From Tamilnaduibacter salinus (lineage in GTDB: Bacteria > Pseudomonadota > Gammaproteobacteria > Pseudomonadales > Oleiphilaceae), in assembly GCF_003096655.1 (NCBI RefSeq), contig NZ_QEKQ01000001.1, forward strand, positions 310,001 to 374,000: DNA of 64,000 nucleotides, read 5' to 3'. A model generated the notes under the pieces. It was not told the origin of the DNA. It did no database searches and saw only the letters and a program-made list of their open reading frames with translations. The position numbers and the translations under genes were made by a program. Shown piece after piece: positions 24,354 through 33,615 of the stretch (the first letter of the stretch is position 1; each line of letters begins with the position of its first letter).

Positions 24354-25805
24354 TCAGGCGGTCTGCGCCGCTGCGCTGGCGGACGCCCCAGCTGCCTCCT
24401 GAATCTGCGGCCAGCCGTGGGCCTGCTCCAGGGCGAAGCCCAGTTCCAGCAGCGTCCGTTCGTCACCGTGGTGGCCGGACAGGTGGACGCCCACAGGGAG
24501 ATTGTCGTCCGTCAGACCCATCGGTAACGACAGGGCCGGAGCCCCCGAGGCGTTCGCTAGCGGTGTGAAGCTCACATAGCGGATCAGTCGCTCGAACAAC
24601 TCATCAAACGGCACGTTTGGGCTCAGGTAGCCCAGCTCCGGGGTCTTGTGAGCCAGGGTGGGGGAGAGCACCGCATCCAGCCCCAGCCGGTTCAGGGTCC
24701 TGGCGTAGGCGCGGCGTGTCATCTGGAGGCCCGGCAGGACCCAGGGTGTGTGGTAGAACGACGTCAGATAGCGACGGTACAGCCCCTCGGTGAGCCCATC
24801 CACCTGGCTTGGATCGAAGCCCGGTCCGGTCATGAATCGACCGCCTTTTTTCATGGAGAACGCCAGGAAGCGCCAGTAGTGGGCAAACATGTTGATGAAC
24901 ATGGGCGGCACGGGCGCCTTCATCGGCTCGATATGGTGGCCCAGCGAGTGGAGAATCCGACCGGCCTGCTCAACGGTCTCCCGCGTGTCGGCGTCTGTCG
25001 GGTGACCGGTAATGGAGTCGGTGATCAGGCCGATCCGGAGCCGGCGCTGCCCGGGGCCTTCGACCCGGCCGATCGCGGGCATTCGACGGGCCTTCCGATA
25101 CTGTTCCGCCGCGGCCATGAAGTTCGCGGTATCGCGCATTGAGCGCGTGACCACACCGTCACAGACAATATTCACCGGCAGTGCGCGGGATGCCTCGCTG
25201 TCCACCAGACGGCTCCGGGTCGGTTTCAGGCCGACCAGGCCACAACAGGCGGCCGGGATGCGAATTGAGCCGCCGCCGTCGTTGGCATGGGCAATCGGTA
25301 CAACACCAGCGGCCACCATGGCCGCGGAGCCACCGGACGAGGCACCGCAGGAGTACCGGGGGTTCCAGGGGTTACTGGTGGGGGGCTGTTCGGGGAATTC
25401 GGTGCTGGCATTGAGGCCGAATTCCGGAAGCGTACTCTTGCCGAGGCCGATCAGACCGGTACTGAGCAGTTGACGGACAAACACGCCGTGGCGCTCGGCC
25501 GGTACCCGGCGGACGGCCCGGGAACCATGCCCTGTTGGAGCGCCTGCCAGGTCAGCATTGTCTTTGATCCAGGTGGGGACACCCGCAAAAAAGCCGTTGA
25601 CGGCGCGGTTCGCGTCCTGCCGTGCCCGGTCGTAGTCCCGGTACTCGATGCCGTGCAGGATCGGGTCCATTTTTTCGGCCCGTTCGATGGCCGCGTCCGT
25701 CAGTTCGCGGGCTGTTACATCCCCGCGACGCAGCCGTTCGGCCATCGCTGTCGCATCGTCGTTGCCCAGCGCGTCATCGGTAAACGCGTGAATGGTGTCA
25801 GACAT
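24354..25805 (-). CDS. Amidase signature family enzyme
   Basis: A 483-residue amidase. The Ser-cisSer-Lys triad is visible: K81 in PTWIKDNADLAG, S156 in CGASSGGSAAM and S180 in NDGGGSIRIPA, with the exact 24-residue spacing between the two serines expected of the family. The protein looks cytoplasmic, with no signal peptide. Overall it resembles the subgroup that includes 6-aminohexanoate-cyclic-dimer hydrolase, but substrate range in the family is wide. It converges on the diguanylate cyclase gene with its stop directly adjacent. Confidence 0.9.
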   Translation of the reverse strand: MSDTIHAFTDDALGNDDATAMAERLRRGDVTARELTDAAIERAEKMDPILHGIEYRDYDRARQDANRAVNGFFAGVPTWIKDNADLAGAPTGHGSRAVRRVPAERHGVFVRQLLSTGLIGLGKSTLPEFGLNASTEFPEQPPTSNPWNPRYSCGASSGGSAAMVAAGVVPIAHANDGGGSIRIPAACCGLVGLKPTRSRLVDSEASRALPVNIVCDGVVTRSMRDTANFMAAAEQYRKARRMPAIGRVEGPGQRRLRIGLITDSITGHPTDADTRETVEQAGRILHSLGHHIEPMKAPVPPMFINMFAHYWRFLAFSMKKGGRFMTGPGFDPSQVDGLTEGLYRRYLTSFYHTPWVLPGLQMTRRAYARTLNRLGLDAVLSPTLAHKTPELGYLSPNVPFDELFERLIRYVSFTPLANASGAPALSLPMGLTDDNLPVGVHLSGHHGDERTLLELGFALEQAHGWPQIQEAAGASASAAAQTA

Positions 25806-25930
25806 GGTGTTTCGCCTCGATTGTCGTTGTTATCGATCTGAACACACTCTAGCGGACTTTATAAACATGATGAGTTGTCACGTTGACGCGAATGCCGGGC
25901 GCTTGGGCCAAGAAGCCCGGAGAACACCCG

Positions 25931-26701
25931 TCAGGCCCGGGCGTTCTTGATGATGTCGTAGGCGTTGGAGATTTCCCGGGTTTTCTCTTCGGCCATCTCC
26001 CTCATGCTGTCCGGCATGCCGCGGCCGGCCAGCTTGTCCGGGTGGTTTTCGCTCATCAGCTTTCGATACGCCTTCTTGATCTCGCTGTCGCTTGCCGACG
26101 GGGAAACGCCCAGAACCTTGTACGCATCCTCAAGCTGTTTTTCAGTGGATGCGCCGCCGGCGGCACCCCCGCCGCCGCGCTGGGCCCCGCGCAGCATGGC
26201 TTCGAGCTGTTCCACCTGGGAGTCCGGCAGACCAAGACGGCGGGCAATCCGCAGCAGCATGTCGTGTTCGGCCGCGTCCACCGTCCCGTCGGCGGCAATC
26301 GCTGACACCTGAACCTGCAGGAACATCTGGAGCAGGGAGGACTGGCCCCGCGTCATCCGCAGGAAGTTATCCAGCTCCGCGTCCAGATCGAAATCCGGCG
26401 CCTTCCCTCGTCCGAAGGCGGCCTTGGCTTTCTCGCGCTGCTCCGGGCTCAGGCGCAGACGCGTGAACAGCGCCTCGGCCACATCAATCTCGTCCTGCGT
26501 GACCACGCCATCCGCTTTGCAGACGGCGCCCATGACCGCGAATGTGGATTCGAGAAAGCGGTCCTGAACGCCCTGGATGCCCTGTTGGAGGCGTGAGCGG
26601 ATTACCCGGCTGATCATGAAACCAGCGAAGGCGCCCAGCAGCAGTCCGGGGACGCGGGCGAACTGGAAGCCGATCAGGGCGCCGATAAACATCGCAAACA
26701 T
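25931..26701 (-). CDS. djlA: Co-chaperone DjlA
   Basis: A 256-residue inner-membrane J-domain protein. An N-terminal transmembrane segment (about 2-30, GALIGFQFARVPGLLLGAFAGF), a central TerB-like domain (about 45-165, with KADGVVTQDE and AADGTVDAAE) and a C-terminal J domain (about 190-255; YKVLGVSPSASDSEIKKAYR, HPD in SENHPDKL). It would stimulate DnaK at the membrane. It starts 3 bases after the stop of chaC on the same strand, so the two form an operon. Confidence 0.93.
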   Translation of the reverse strand: MFAMFIGALIGFQFARVPGLLLGAFAGFMISRVIRSRLQQGIQGVQDRFLESTFAVMGAVCKADGVVTQDEIDVAEALFTRLRLSPEQREKAKAAFGRGKAPDFDLDAELDNFLRMTRGQSSLLQMFLQVQVSAIAADGTVDAAEHDMLLRIARRLGLPDSQVEQLEAMLRGAQRGGGGAAGGASTEKQLEDAYKVLGVSPSASDSEIKKAYRKLMSENHPDKLAGRGMPDSMREMAEEKTREISNAYDIIKNARA

Positions 26702-26704
26702 GGG

Positions 26705-27286
26705 TCAGTGGACTCCTGGCTGCATCAGAATGTCTTTGAGGTGTCGTTCGATGGTGAACACATGGGGGTCGTGGACCTCCAGCTCCCGCAGGGCATCGGC
26801 GAGTCGCAGCAGGTACTCGTGATTGGGGCCACTCGGTCCGTGCGAGTGCGCAATCTGCCCGGCAATCTCGGATTCCGGCGCCGGCCCCAGAAAGGCGGCG
26901 TTGTCTTCGGTGGCAATGTACACGAGTCCGTCGGCGTGATCGCCATCCATGAACGTCATGGGGGTTGTGAACCGCAGGTAGCCATTCTTTTCCCGGACGT
27001 CCAGATGATCAAACACCTTCGGGGAGACGTGATAGGCCATTCCAAGGCAGGTTTCGCCCGGCGCCCGGATCAGAGTGACCACCCGGCCCGGGGCGTCCGG
27101 TGTGCCGCGATGATCGTGTGAGCCCTGCCAGAACCGGCGCACCCAGCCATCGATGGTGGCCGGCCGGCGCTCGATGTAGGGAAAGTCGGCCTTGAAGATC
27201 AGGGATCCGTATCCGAACAACCAGAGGCTGTCATGCTGATCGAGGTTCTGGCGCTGGCGGTTTCGTTCGATGGTGTTGAAAGACAT
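26705..27286 (-). CDS. chaC: Gamma-glutamylcyclotransferase, ChaC family
   Basis: A 193-residue ChaC-type enzyme that degrades glutathione to 5-oxoproline and Cys-Gly. The family's substrate loop is LFGYGSLIF (about 23-31) and the catalytic glutamate lies in VREKNGYLRF. RVVTLI and GMAYHV are further family blocks. It is upstream of djlA. The divergent GH84-like gene begins 142 bases away. Confidence 0.9.
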   Translation of the reverse strand: MSFNTIERNRQRQNLDQHDSLWLFGYGSLIFKADFPYIERRPATIDGWVRRFWQGSHDHRGTPDAPGRVVTLIRAPGETCLGMAYHVSPKVFDHLDVREKNGYLRFTTPMTFMDGDHADGLVYIATEDNAAFLGPAPESEIAGQIAHSHGPSGPNHEYLLRLADALRELEVHDPHVFTIERHLKDILMQPGVH

Positions 27287-27427
27287 GGTCTCCCGGGCTC
27301 ACTCGCTGGAGCGGCTATTCTGACACAAACCGCCTTTGGCGAGGAAACCGGCCATCCTGACTGGTCAGGTGTGGCTCTGGCAGGTTATAAACGCAGCGAG
27401 ACGGCCTGCAACGGGAGATGACAGCAC

Positions 27428-28495
27428 GTGACACCGCCACTGGGAATCATCGAAGGCTTTTACGGCCCCTTCTGGAGCTGGGGAGAGCGTCGGGAACTGG
27501 TGACAAGACTGGCGCCGGCCGGTTACCGCCACTACCTGTATGCGCCCAAGGCCGATGTCTGTCTGCGTCGCCGGTGGCGCGATGCCCACCCTCCGGAGCA
27601 TGAGGAGGGGCTCCGGTCGCTGGCCGAGCACTGCCATGGTCACGGGGTCCGGTTCGGTATCGGGCTGAGCCCCTTTGAGGTGTTCCAGCAGTTCGATGAC
27701 CGGGCCCGACGCGCACTGGCCGACAAGCTGGCGTTCTTCGATGATCTGGGGGTCGATGACCTGGCGATTCTGTTCGACGATATGTCCGGTGATACGCCGG
27801 ATCTTGCCAGGCGCCAGGCGGACATCCTGCATTGGGTACAGAGCCGTACCGGCGCCACCCGGCTGATGGTCTGTCCCACCTACTATTCCGATGATCCGGT
27901 GCTGGATCGGGTGTTTGGTGAGCGCCCGGCGGGTTACCTGGAAGCCCTGGGCGAGTTTCTGGCGCCGGACATCGACGTCTTCTGGACCGGGGAGGAGGTC
28001 TGTTCCCGGGACGTGTCTCCGGGGCATCTGGATCGCATCGCAACGCGTCTCGGGCGGCGCCCGATGCTGTGGGACAACTACCCTGTCAATGACGGCGATC
28101 GCATGTCCCAGCACCTGCATCTGAGAGGGTTTTCCGGTCGGCCGGCGGCTAATTCGGAGCGACTTTCGGCCCATTTTATCAATCCGGCCCTGCAGCCCAC
28201 GTTGACCGCGATCCCCGCCCTGACCCTCGCCGACAGCTATTGGCAGGGGGAGGCTTACGAATACGGTCGCGCCTTTGCGAAGGCGGCGGCGAGCGTCCTT
28301 GGCGACGAGCTGGCTGACGTCGTGCGCTCGAATCTGCTGCAACTGGAGGACGGGGGGCTGTCCCGGATGACGCCGGAGCGTCGTGACGAACTGGCGGCGG
28401 TCTACCAGGCATACGATCATCCCGGTGCCCGCGAGATCGTGCGGTGGCTGCAGGGGCAGGATCGGGTGACGCCCGAAACGGTGCAGACCCAGTAG
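27428..28495 (+). CDS. GH84-like beta-N-acetylglucosaminidase
   Basis: A 355-residue protein with the catalytic barrel of glycoside hydrolase family 84 (O-GlcNAcase/NagJ type): GIIEGFYGPFWSW (6-18), YRHYLYAPKAD (33-43) and the paired catalytic aspartates LFDDM (D117, D118), followed by DVFWTGEEVCS and LWDNYPVND, all family blocks. It starts at GTG 27428 and has no signal peptide, so it should act in the cytoplasm, unlike most bacterial GH84 enzymes, which are secreted and multidomain. No chitin or amino-sugar genes are nearby. Confidence 0.85.
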   Translation: MTPPLGIIEGFYGPFWSWGERRELVTRLAPAGYRHYLYAPKADVCLRRRWRDAHPPEHEEGLRSLAEHCHGHGVRFGIGLSPFEVFQQFDDRARRALADKLAFFDDLGVDDLAILFDDMSGDTPDLARRQADILHWVQSRTGATRLMVCPTYYSDDPVLDRVFGERPAGYLEALGEFLAPDIDVFWTGEEVCSRDVSPGHLDRIATRLGRRPMLWDNYPVNDGDRMSQHLHLRGFSGRPAANSERLSAHFINPALQPTLTAIPALTLADSYWQGEAYEYGRAFAKAAASVLGDELADVVRSNLLQLEDGGLSRMTPERRDELAAVYQAYDHPGAREIVRWLQGQDRVTPETVQTQ

Positions 28496-28532
28496 CAGGC
28501 AGGGCGCTCGCAGTTCCTGACCCGCTCGCCTG

Positions 28533-29813
28533 TCAGAGCATCAGGGCGACGCTGATCCCGCTCAGCAGTGACAGCGCCATGGGCCCGGCGACTCGCATAC
28601 CGAGGGCGCGTGTTCCGATGGCGCCTGCCATGGTTGCCTTGATGAGGTTGTTGACGGCCGAGGCAATGATGATCCCGAGCACGGCCGTCTCCGGTGCGAT
28701 GGTTGATTGGGACAGGCGGGTCAGCGACAGGGTGATGGCGTCCACATCCGCCACGCCGGAAGTGGCGGCCAGCAGGTAGATGCCAGCGTCCCCGAACCAG
28801 GTCCGGAGATAATGTCCCACCACGAGGATGAGTGTCAGCAATGCGCCGAACACCAGTGCCGACTTCAGGTCCAGTGGGTTCATGCGCAGTGTGGGCTGGT
28901 CCACGGTCAGTCGCGACCGGTTGCGCTGCCAGACGAGAATTGCCGGCAGATAGAGAGCGGTGGCCATCACCAGAACCGGCGTGGCAAGCATCGGCAGCAG
29001 CGTCGGGCTGATCACAAGACCGTAAGCCAGGATGCGGGGGAACATGGTGCCACAGGCGACCAGAATGCCGGTCGCGAGTTGTGGAGACAGCACTTCGTTG
29101 TTACGTGATTGTCGCGCGAAATGCAGTGTCAGAGCCGTGGAGGAGCTCAGTCCGGCAAACAGCCCGGTAAACAGTATCCCTTTGCCAGTTCCCGACACGC
29201 GAACCGCGGAATACCCGACGAATGAGATGGAGGCGATCAGGACCACCATCCACCAGATTTCGTAGGGGTTGAGCACACCGCCCGGGCCCATCGGCCGATT
29301 GGGCAGCAGCGGCAGGGTTACCACGCTGATCAGCAGCAATTTGAGAGCGGCATCCAGTTCTCGGGACTGGAGTTTGAGGACGAGACCGTGAATCTCCCGC
29401 TTATTGTCCAGGATCAGAGCGGTGATGACCGCTGCCGCCGTGGCAAGCGTGGCGCTGACGGCAACGGCCAGCGCCCCGAAGCAGAACGTCATCAGCAGGC
29501 CGACCACGCTGGTGATACTGTAGTCCTGACGGGCCCGGACCCGCTCCCGATAGCCTACCAGACCGAGCCCGGTCAGCCCGAGGAAAACCACTGGAAACAC
29601 CCAGGGCGTCAGCGCTGTCGACAGCAGGGCGGCAATGCCTCCAAGCAGACCGGTCAGGGCGAAGGTGCGGATGCCCGCCACCCGCTCGCCGGCCTCTCTT
29701 TCACGCGCATTCCACCCCCTTTCGAGCCCCACCAGAGTGCCCAGTAACAGGGCGACCAGCAGGTTCAGTGCGGTCTGGTTGCTTTCGATAAGCTGGCTGG
29801 CCAGCGGTTCCAT
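28533..29813 (-). CDS. MgtC/SapB plus DUF4010 membrane protein
   Basis: A 426-residue integral membrane protein. The N-terminal part (about 15-140; LLVALLLGTLVGLERGWNAR, GIRTFALTGLLGGIAALL) is MgtC/SapB-like, and the C-terminal half (about 175-420, ending with several helices) is DUF4010. About 11-12 hydrophobic segments in total. Transport or membrane regulation is likely, but the substrate is unknown. It converges with the GH84-like gene. Confidence 0.87.
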   Translation of the reverse strand: MEPLASQLIESNQTALNLLVALLLGTLVGLERGWNAREREAGERVAGIRTFALTGLLGGIAALLSTALTPWVFPVVFLGLTGLGLVGYRERVRARQDYSITSVVGLLMTFCFGALAVAVSATLATAAAVITALILDNKREIHGLVLKLQSRELDAALKLLLISVVTLPLLPNRPMGPGGVLNPYEIWWMVVLIASISFVGYSAVRVSGTGKGILFTGLFAGLSSSTALTLHFARQSRNNEVLSPQLATGILVACGTMFPRILAYGLVISPTLLPMLATPVLVMATALYLPAILVWQRNRSRLTVDQPTLRMNPLDLKSALVFGALLTLILVVGHYLRTWFGDAGIYLLAATSGVADVDAITLSLTRLSQSTIAPETAVLGIIIASAVNNLIKATMAGAIGTRALGMRVAGPMALSLLSGISVALML

Positions 29814-29921
29814 GGGGCGCTGCTCTCCTGTTCTGACGTGATCCTGTCAGTATGACGCAACCAAGTCACCACTGTCAGACGCTCAGCCTCTGCCGCTCAC
29901 ATCTGAGCCGATCACCGGGTT

Positions 29922-30668
29922 TCAGAGCCCGTATTTATCCTCAATGGCGTCATACATGCCGTTGTCCCGGATCGCGTCCAGTGCCTCGTTCAGCTTCTCG
30001 ATGACCGCATCCGGGGTATCGGGGTTCATCGCCAGGTACAGCTCGGTTTTGTTGAACGAGTACACGGGCTTCAAGCCCTCCACATCCTGCTGCGATGCGA
30101 AATAGGGGCCCGCGAGCCGGTCGGCAATCCACAGGTCGATCTGCCCCATGGCCAGGCGCTTGGGGTTCAGGTCGTCGCTGTCGAGTTGCGAGACGGTATA
30201 GCCGCGCTTAAGCAGGTACTGGGTCATGACGTCGCCGCGATAGCCGCCAATCTTCTTGCCCCGGGCGTCCTCGAGCTCATCCATTTCAATGTCGCTGTCG
30301 CCGGCGGCGAAAATGGTCCAGAGGTTCCGGGTCAGGGGACCGACCCATTTGAATTGGGGCGCACGATCTTCGGTGTAGGTCGTGCAGAAGATGCCGTGGT
30401 GTGTGTTATCCAGAACGCGACCGTAGGCATAGTCCCAGTTCCGCAGTTTGATGATGTACTCCATGTCAGTCTGCCCCATGATGGCTTTGACCATCTCGGT
30501 GCACAGACCATCGATATTCTCGCCCTTGTGCTCGAACGCCCGTCCGGAGGCGCTCATGTTATAGGGCGGGAAGTTTTCGGTGTAGAAGTAAAGCTTGCCG
30601 TCCACCTGGGCGTTGGCGGTGGGCAGCAGAGTGAATAGAAGCAGGGTGAAAGCGAGCGTTTTGACCAT
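29922..30668 (-). CDS. Periplasmic solute-binding protein (SBP_bac_3 type)
   Basis: A 248-residue protein with a signal peptide (MVKTLAFTLLLFTLLPTANA). The mature part begins KLYFYTENFPPYNMSA, typical of PAAT-family binding proteins, and contains GDVMTQYLLKRG and WIADRLAGPYFA. No permease genes accompany it; many stand-alone proteins of this type in Pseudomonas-like bacteria act as environmental sensors. Start at ATG 30668, preceded by GGAGAGCTCC; the open frame extends further upstream without support. It lies downstream of a c-di-GMP phosphodiesterase gene on the same strand (194 bases), so it might feed a signal to it. Confidence 0.85.
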   Translation of the reverse strand: MVKTLAFTLLLFTLLPTANAQVDGKLYFYTENFPPYNMSASGRAFEHKGENIDGLCTEMVKAIMGQTDMEYIIKLRNWDYAYGRVLDNTHHGIFCTTYTEDRAPQFKWVGPLTRNLWTIFAAGDSDIEMDELEDARGKKIGGYRGDVMTQYLLKRGYTVSQLDSDDLNPKRLAMGQIDLWIADRLAGPYFASQQDVEGLKPVYSFNKTELYLAMNPDTPDAVIEKLNEALDAIRDNGMYDAIEDKYGL

Positions 30669-30862
30669 GGCAGGAGCTCTCCGTCCGTTGGGTGGCGATC
30701 TGCAGGTCCGGGTCAGGCCGGACCGCACCTGAAACGGCGCAGAGCTTACCCCAGATGCCGGGCGAAATTCGTTGCTTGCCCTGTTCGTTTTTGTAAAGGG
30801 CGGAAAGCACGGATTGACGTCGCTGCCGCGGGTTGTTCAGCGAGCACCCTAAGCGCTCAGAC

Positions 30863-33481
30863 TCACAGGAACGCGGGCCTGTCGACAAGCCAGGTGATCG
30901 CCTGGTCAGCATCCATGGGAGGGGCAATGTGATAGCCCTGGACCCGGTCGCAGTTCATTGCCGCAAGCATTGACTGAACCTCGGCGGTTTCCACACCCTC
31001 TGCGACGACTTCATACCCCAGGTCATGACACATGTTGACGGTTGTCCGCACGATGGTTGAGTCGCCATCATTCTCGTCCATGCCCGTGACGAAAGAGCGG
31101 TCAATCTTGATTTCGCCGATCGGGAGCTTGCGGATGTAAGACAGCGACGAGTGCCCGGTGCCGAAGTCGTCGATGGACAGGCCGATCTGAGCCTCCTTGA
31201 GCGCACGCAGTGTTTGGATTGCGCTTTTCGGGTCGGTCATCGCTTCGGTTTCCGTTACCTCCATCACCAGATTTCTGGCATCCACCTGTGAGCTTGAAAG
31301 CAGGTCTTTCGCCTGTTCGGAAAAACCGGGCTCACGGAGGTTCACCGCAGAAATATTGACAGCCACGGTTATCGTCGGGTCAACGTGGTTGAGTTGATGA
31401 CAGAAAGACAGTGCATTCGAGATGACCCACCGGGTCAGGGGCTTGATCAGGCCCGTCTGCTCCGCCATCGGGATGAACTCATCAGGCGGGATGATGCCGT
31501 ATTCCGGATGCGACCAGCGCAGCAGGGCTTCAAACCCTTTCACCCGCTGGGTTTGTGGGTTCAGTTGTGGCTGGAAGTACAATCGTAATTTGTCGTTCTC
31601 GATGGCTGAACGCAGTTCGGTCATCAATGTCAGACGCCGTTCGCTGTAGGGATTCATCTCCGGCTTGTAGACGGCCACGGTGCCGGAGTGATGGCTGGCC
31701 TGGTCGAAGGCGATGAACGCCTGTCTGAGCAGCATATGGATATGGCCGTTGCCGTTCTCGGTGAAACTGCACCCCACCGTGAAGCTCAGATCCATCGATA
31801 GTCCCATAAAGTCGATTGGCTGAGCCATTTGCTCGGCAATGGAAGTCGCCTGACTCAGAAGTTCGTCGGGCTCCTGGCCGCTGAGGGCACAGGCGAACGT
31901 GACGCCTTCGACGTAGGCGGCGCAGTTCAGGGCGGTTTGCTCGGAGGTCCGGAGTGGCACCGCATTGGGGCAATCGCCGACGACCTGATTCAGTCGGATA
32001 GCGACTTTCTGCAGCAATTGGTCGGCATTGCGGTATCCCAGCGTTTTGTTGACCTCGTCAGCGCGACGTAAGTGCAGCAGGACGATGACCATCTCATGGC
32101 CTTCCGGCAGGTTCCCAAGCCGAGCTTGAACGCGATCCTCGAAAAGAAGCCGGTTTGGCAGTCCCGTTAGTTCATGATGACTGGCTGCGTGGAACAAGCG
32201 CTGTTCTGCGCGGCGCTGGGACTGGACGGCCTCCAGTGTGGACTGCTGTGCCTGGAATCGGGCTTCACGCTCACGATTAAACCGATCGGCAAGCGCGAAT
32301 GAAAAGAGCAAAGCCTGTAGTGATGCGCCGAGCGAAATGCTGTTCACCGTCAGGAAGTTGGCTGGCAGCGCGCCAACCCGATTCAAGACGGCAAGGATGA
32401 GGCCTGCCAGTAGGGACATCCAGGCGAGAGAAAAAAGCCGAGCGCTGCGTTTGTGGTGATACCACAACCAAAGCCCCGCCATAAGGTTGGCGGCGGCGAC
32501 GGGCAGGGACAGTATGACCGACAGCCGGGTTGAGATCTCGTAAGGGAGAACAAAAGCGCCCAGCAGGCATAGGATGGCCAGACTGATCAGTATCTGGAAT
32601 AACCGGTTCACCTGTGGCTGATGACGTTTCAGATCCAGAAACTCCATCGTGAAAAGGCAGAACAGGATCTGACAAAGCGGCACAATCAGCAGAATGACCA
32701 GCTCATGGAGCCGGGGCGAATCCGGATACACATACTGGAAGGCGAATCCATGAAGGCTGCTCATCAAAACCAGCGTGGAGAACACCACGAGCACGTAATA
32801 GAGGTAGGCTTTTTTGCGCAGTGAGGCAAAGAGAAACAGGTTGAATGCACACATCACGAGCAGGATGCCGTATAGCGAGGCACGAAGGTTGCTGCCTGCT
32901 TCGCTATCGGCATGAAACGCGCGCTCCTGCCAGAGCGTCAACGGGACCTGCAGGGAACCCGATGTCTGAACCCGCAGGAGAATCGTCAGGTCACCGTCAG
33001 CGGGCAGCGTCACTGGGAAAAGAAAGTGACGATCCTGTATCGGGCGTCTATGGAAAGGCTGGCGATCTCCAGTCTCCGTGCGCTGTGTTACCCGACCGTC
33101 GACAATCTCGTACAAAGTGAGGTGATCGAGTAACGGATAACCGATTTCGAGTAGGCGTTTGATGGCGACAGACTTCGGGTTTTCCAGTTCAAGTCGAAAC
33201 CAGTGAACAGCATCTTTGTAGCCACTATTGATTTCGCTTTTAACCGGCTGCCACTCAGCGTCGCGACGCCGTAGCACGTCGGCTACCGTCGTTTTGGCCG
33301 ACGTCACGACCATCTCGATGTCAGAATCAATGGTCTGACGTTCGAGTTCGGGGTCAATCGTCAGCGCCAACACAGTGGAGGCCCACGGCGCCAGCCAGAT
33401 GAGAAAGCAAAGTATCAGGGAGGAGATTGGCCTGGCAAAGCGGAGCGTCGTTGACGACGTTATGGCTTCATTGACTGGCAC
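30863..33481 (-). CDS. Membrane c-di-GMP phosphodiesterase (7TMR-DISM, degenerate GGDEF, EAL)
   Basis: An 872-residue protein starting at GTG 33481, preceded by AGGGAGCCACC; an upstream extension of the frame has no start signal. Order: signal/anchor helix (about 10-40), periplasmic 7TMR-DISMED2 sensor (about 50-190), seven membrane helices (about 195-400), a degenerate GGDEF domain (LTGLPNRLLFEDR present, no GG[DE]EF) and an intact EAL domain (FEALLRW, NISAVNLRE, MEVTETEAM, DDFGTGHSSL, VVAEGVET). It should hydrolyse cyclic di-GMP. The sensor half parallels the cyclase at 22479. Confidence 0.93.
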   Translation of the reverse strand: MPVNEAITSSTTLRFARPISSLILCFLIWLAPWASTVLALTIDPELERQTIDSDIEMVVTSAKTTVADVLRRRDAEWQPVKSEINSGYKDAVHWFRLELENPKSVAIKRLLEIGYPLLDHLTLYEIVDGRVTQRTETGDRQPFHRRPIQDRHFLFPVTLPADGDLTILLRVQTSGSLQVPLTLWQERAFHADSEAGSNLRASLYGILLVMCAFNLFLFASLRKKAYLYYVLVVFSTLVLMSSLHGFAFQYVYPDSPRLHELVILLIVPLCQILFCLFTMEFLDLKRHQPQVNRLFQILISLAILCLLGAFVLPYEISTRLSVILSLPVAAANLMAGLWLWYHHKRSARLFSLAWMSLLAGLILAVLNRVGALPANFLTVNSISLGASLQALLFSFALADRFNREREARFQAQQSTLEAVQSQRRAEQRLFHAASHHELTGLPNRLLFEDRVQARLGNLPEGHEMVIVLLHLRRADEVNKTLGYRNADQLLQKVAIRLNQVVGDCPNAVPLRTSEQTALNCAAYVEGVTFACALSGQEPDELLSQATSIAEQMAQPIDFMGLSMDLSFTVGCSFTENGNGHIHMLLRQAFIAFDQASHHSGTVAVYKPEMNPYSERRLTLMTELRSAIENDKLRLYFQPQLNPQTQRVKGFEALLRWSHPEYGIIPPDEFIPMAEQTGLIKPLTRWVISNALSFCHQLNHVDPTITVAVNISAVNLREPGFSEQAKDLLSSSQVDARNLVMEVTETEAMTDPKSAIQTLRALKEAQIGLSIDDFGTGHSSLSYIRKLPIGEIKIDRSFVTGMDENDGDSTIVRTTVNMCHDLGYEVVAEGVETAEVQSMLAAMNCDRVQGYHIAPPMDADQAITWLVDRPAFL

Positions 33482-33615
33482 GGTGGCTCCCTGTTGCGGC
33501 GGTCTCGGCCGTCGTTTGTTGGCGGGTAGCGCGTTGCCACAGAGTGTAGCGCAAGGGTTTCCCGGATGGCGAAAGATGACCTGTTGCGACTTTCTACAGC
33601 GCAGACTCCCAGGCA

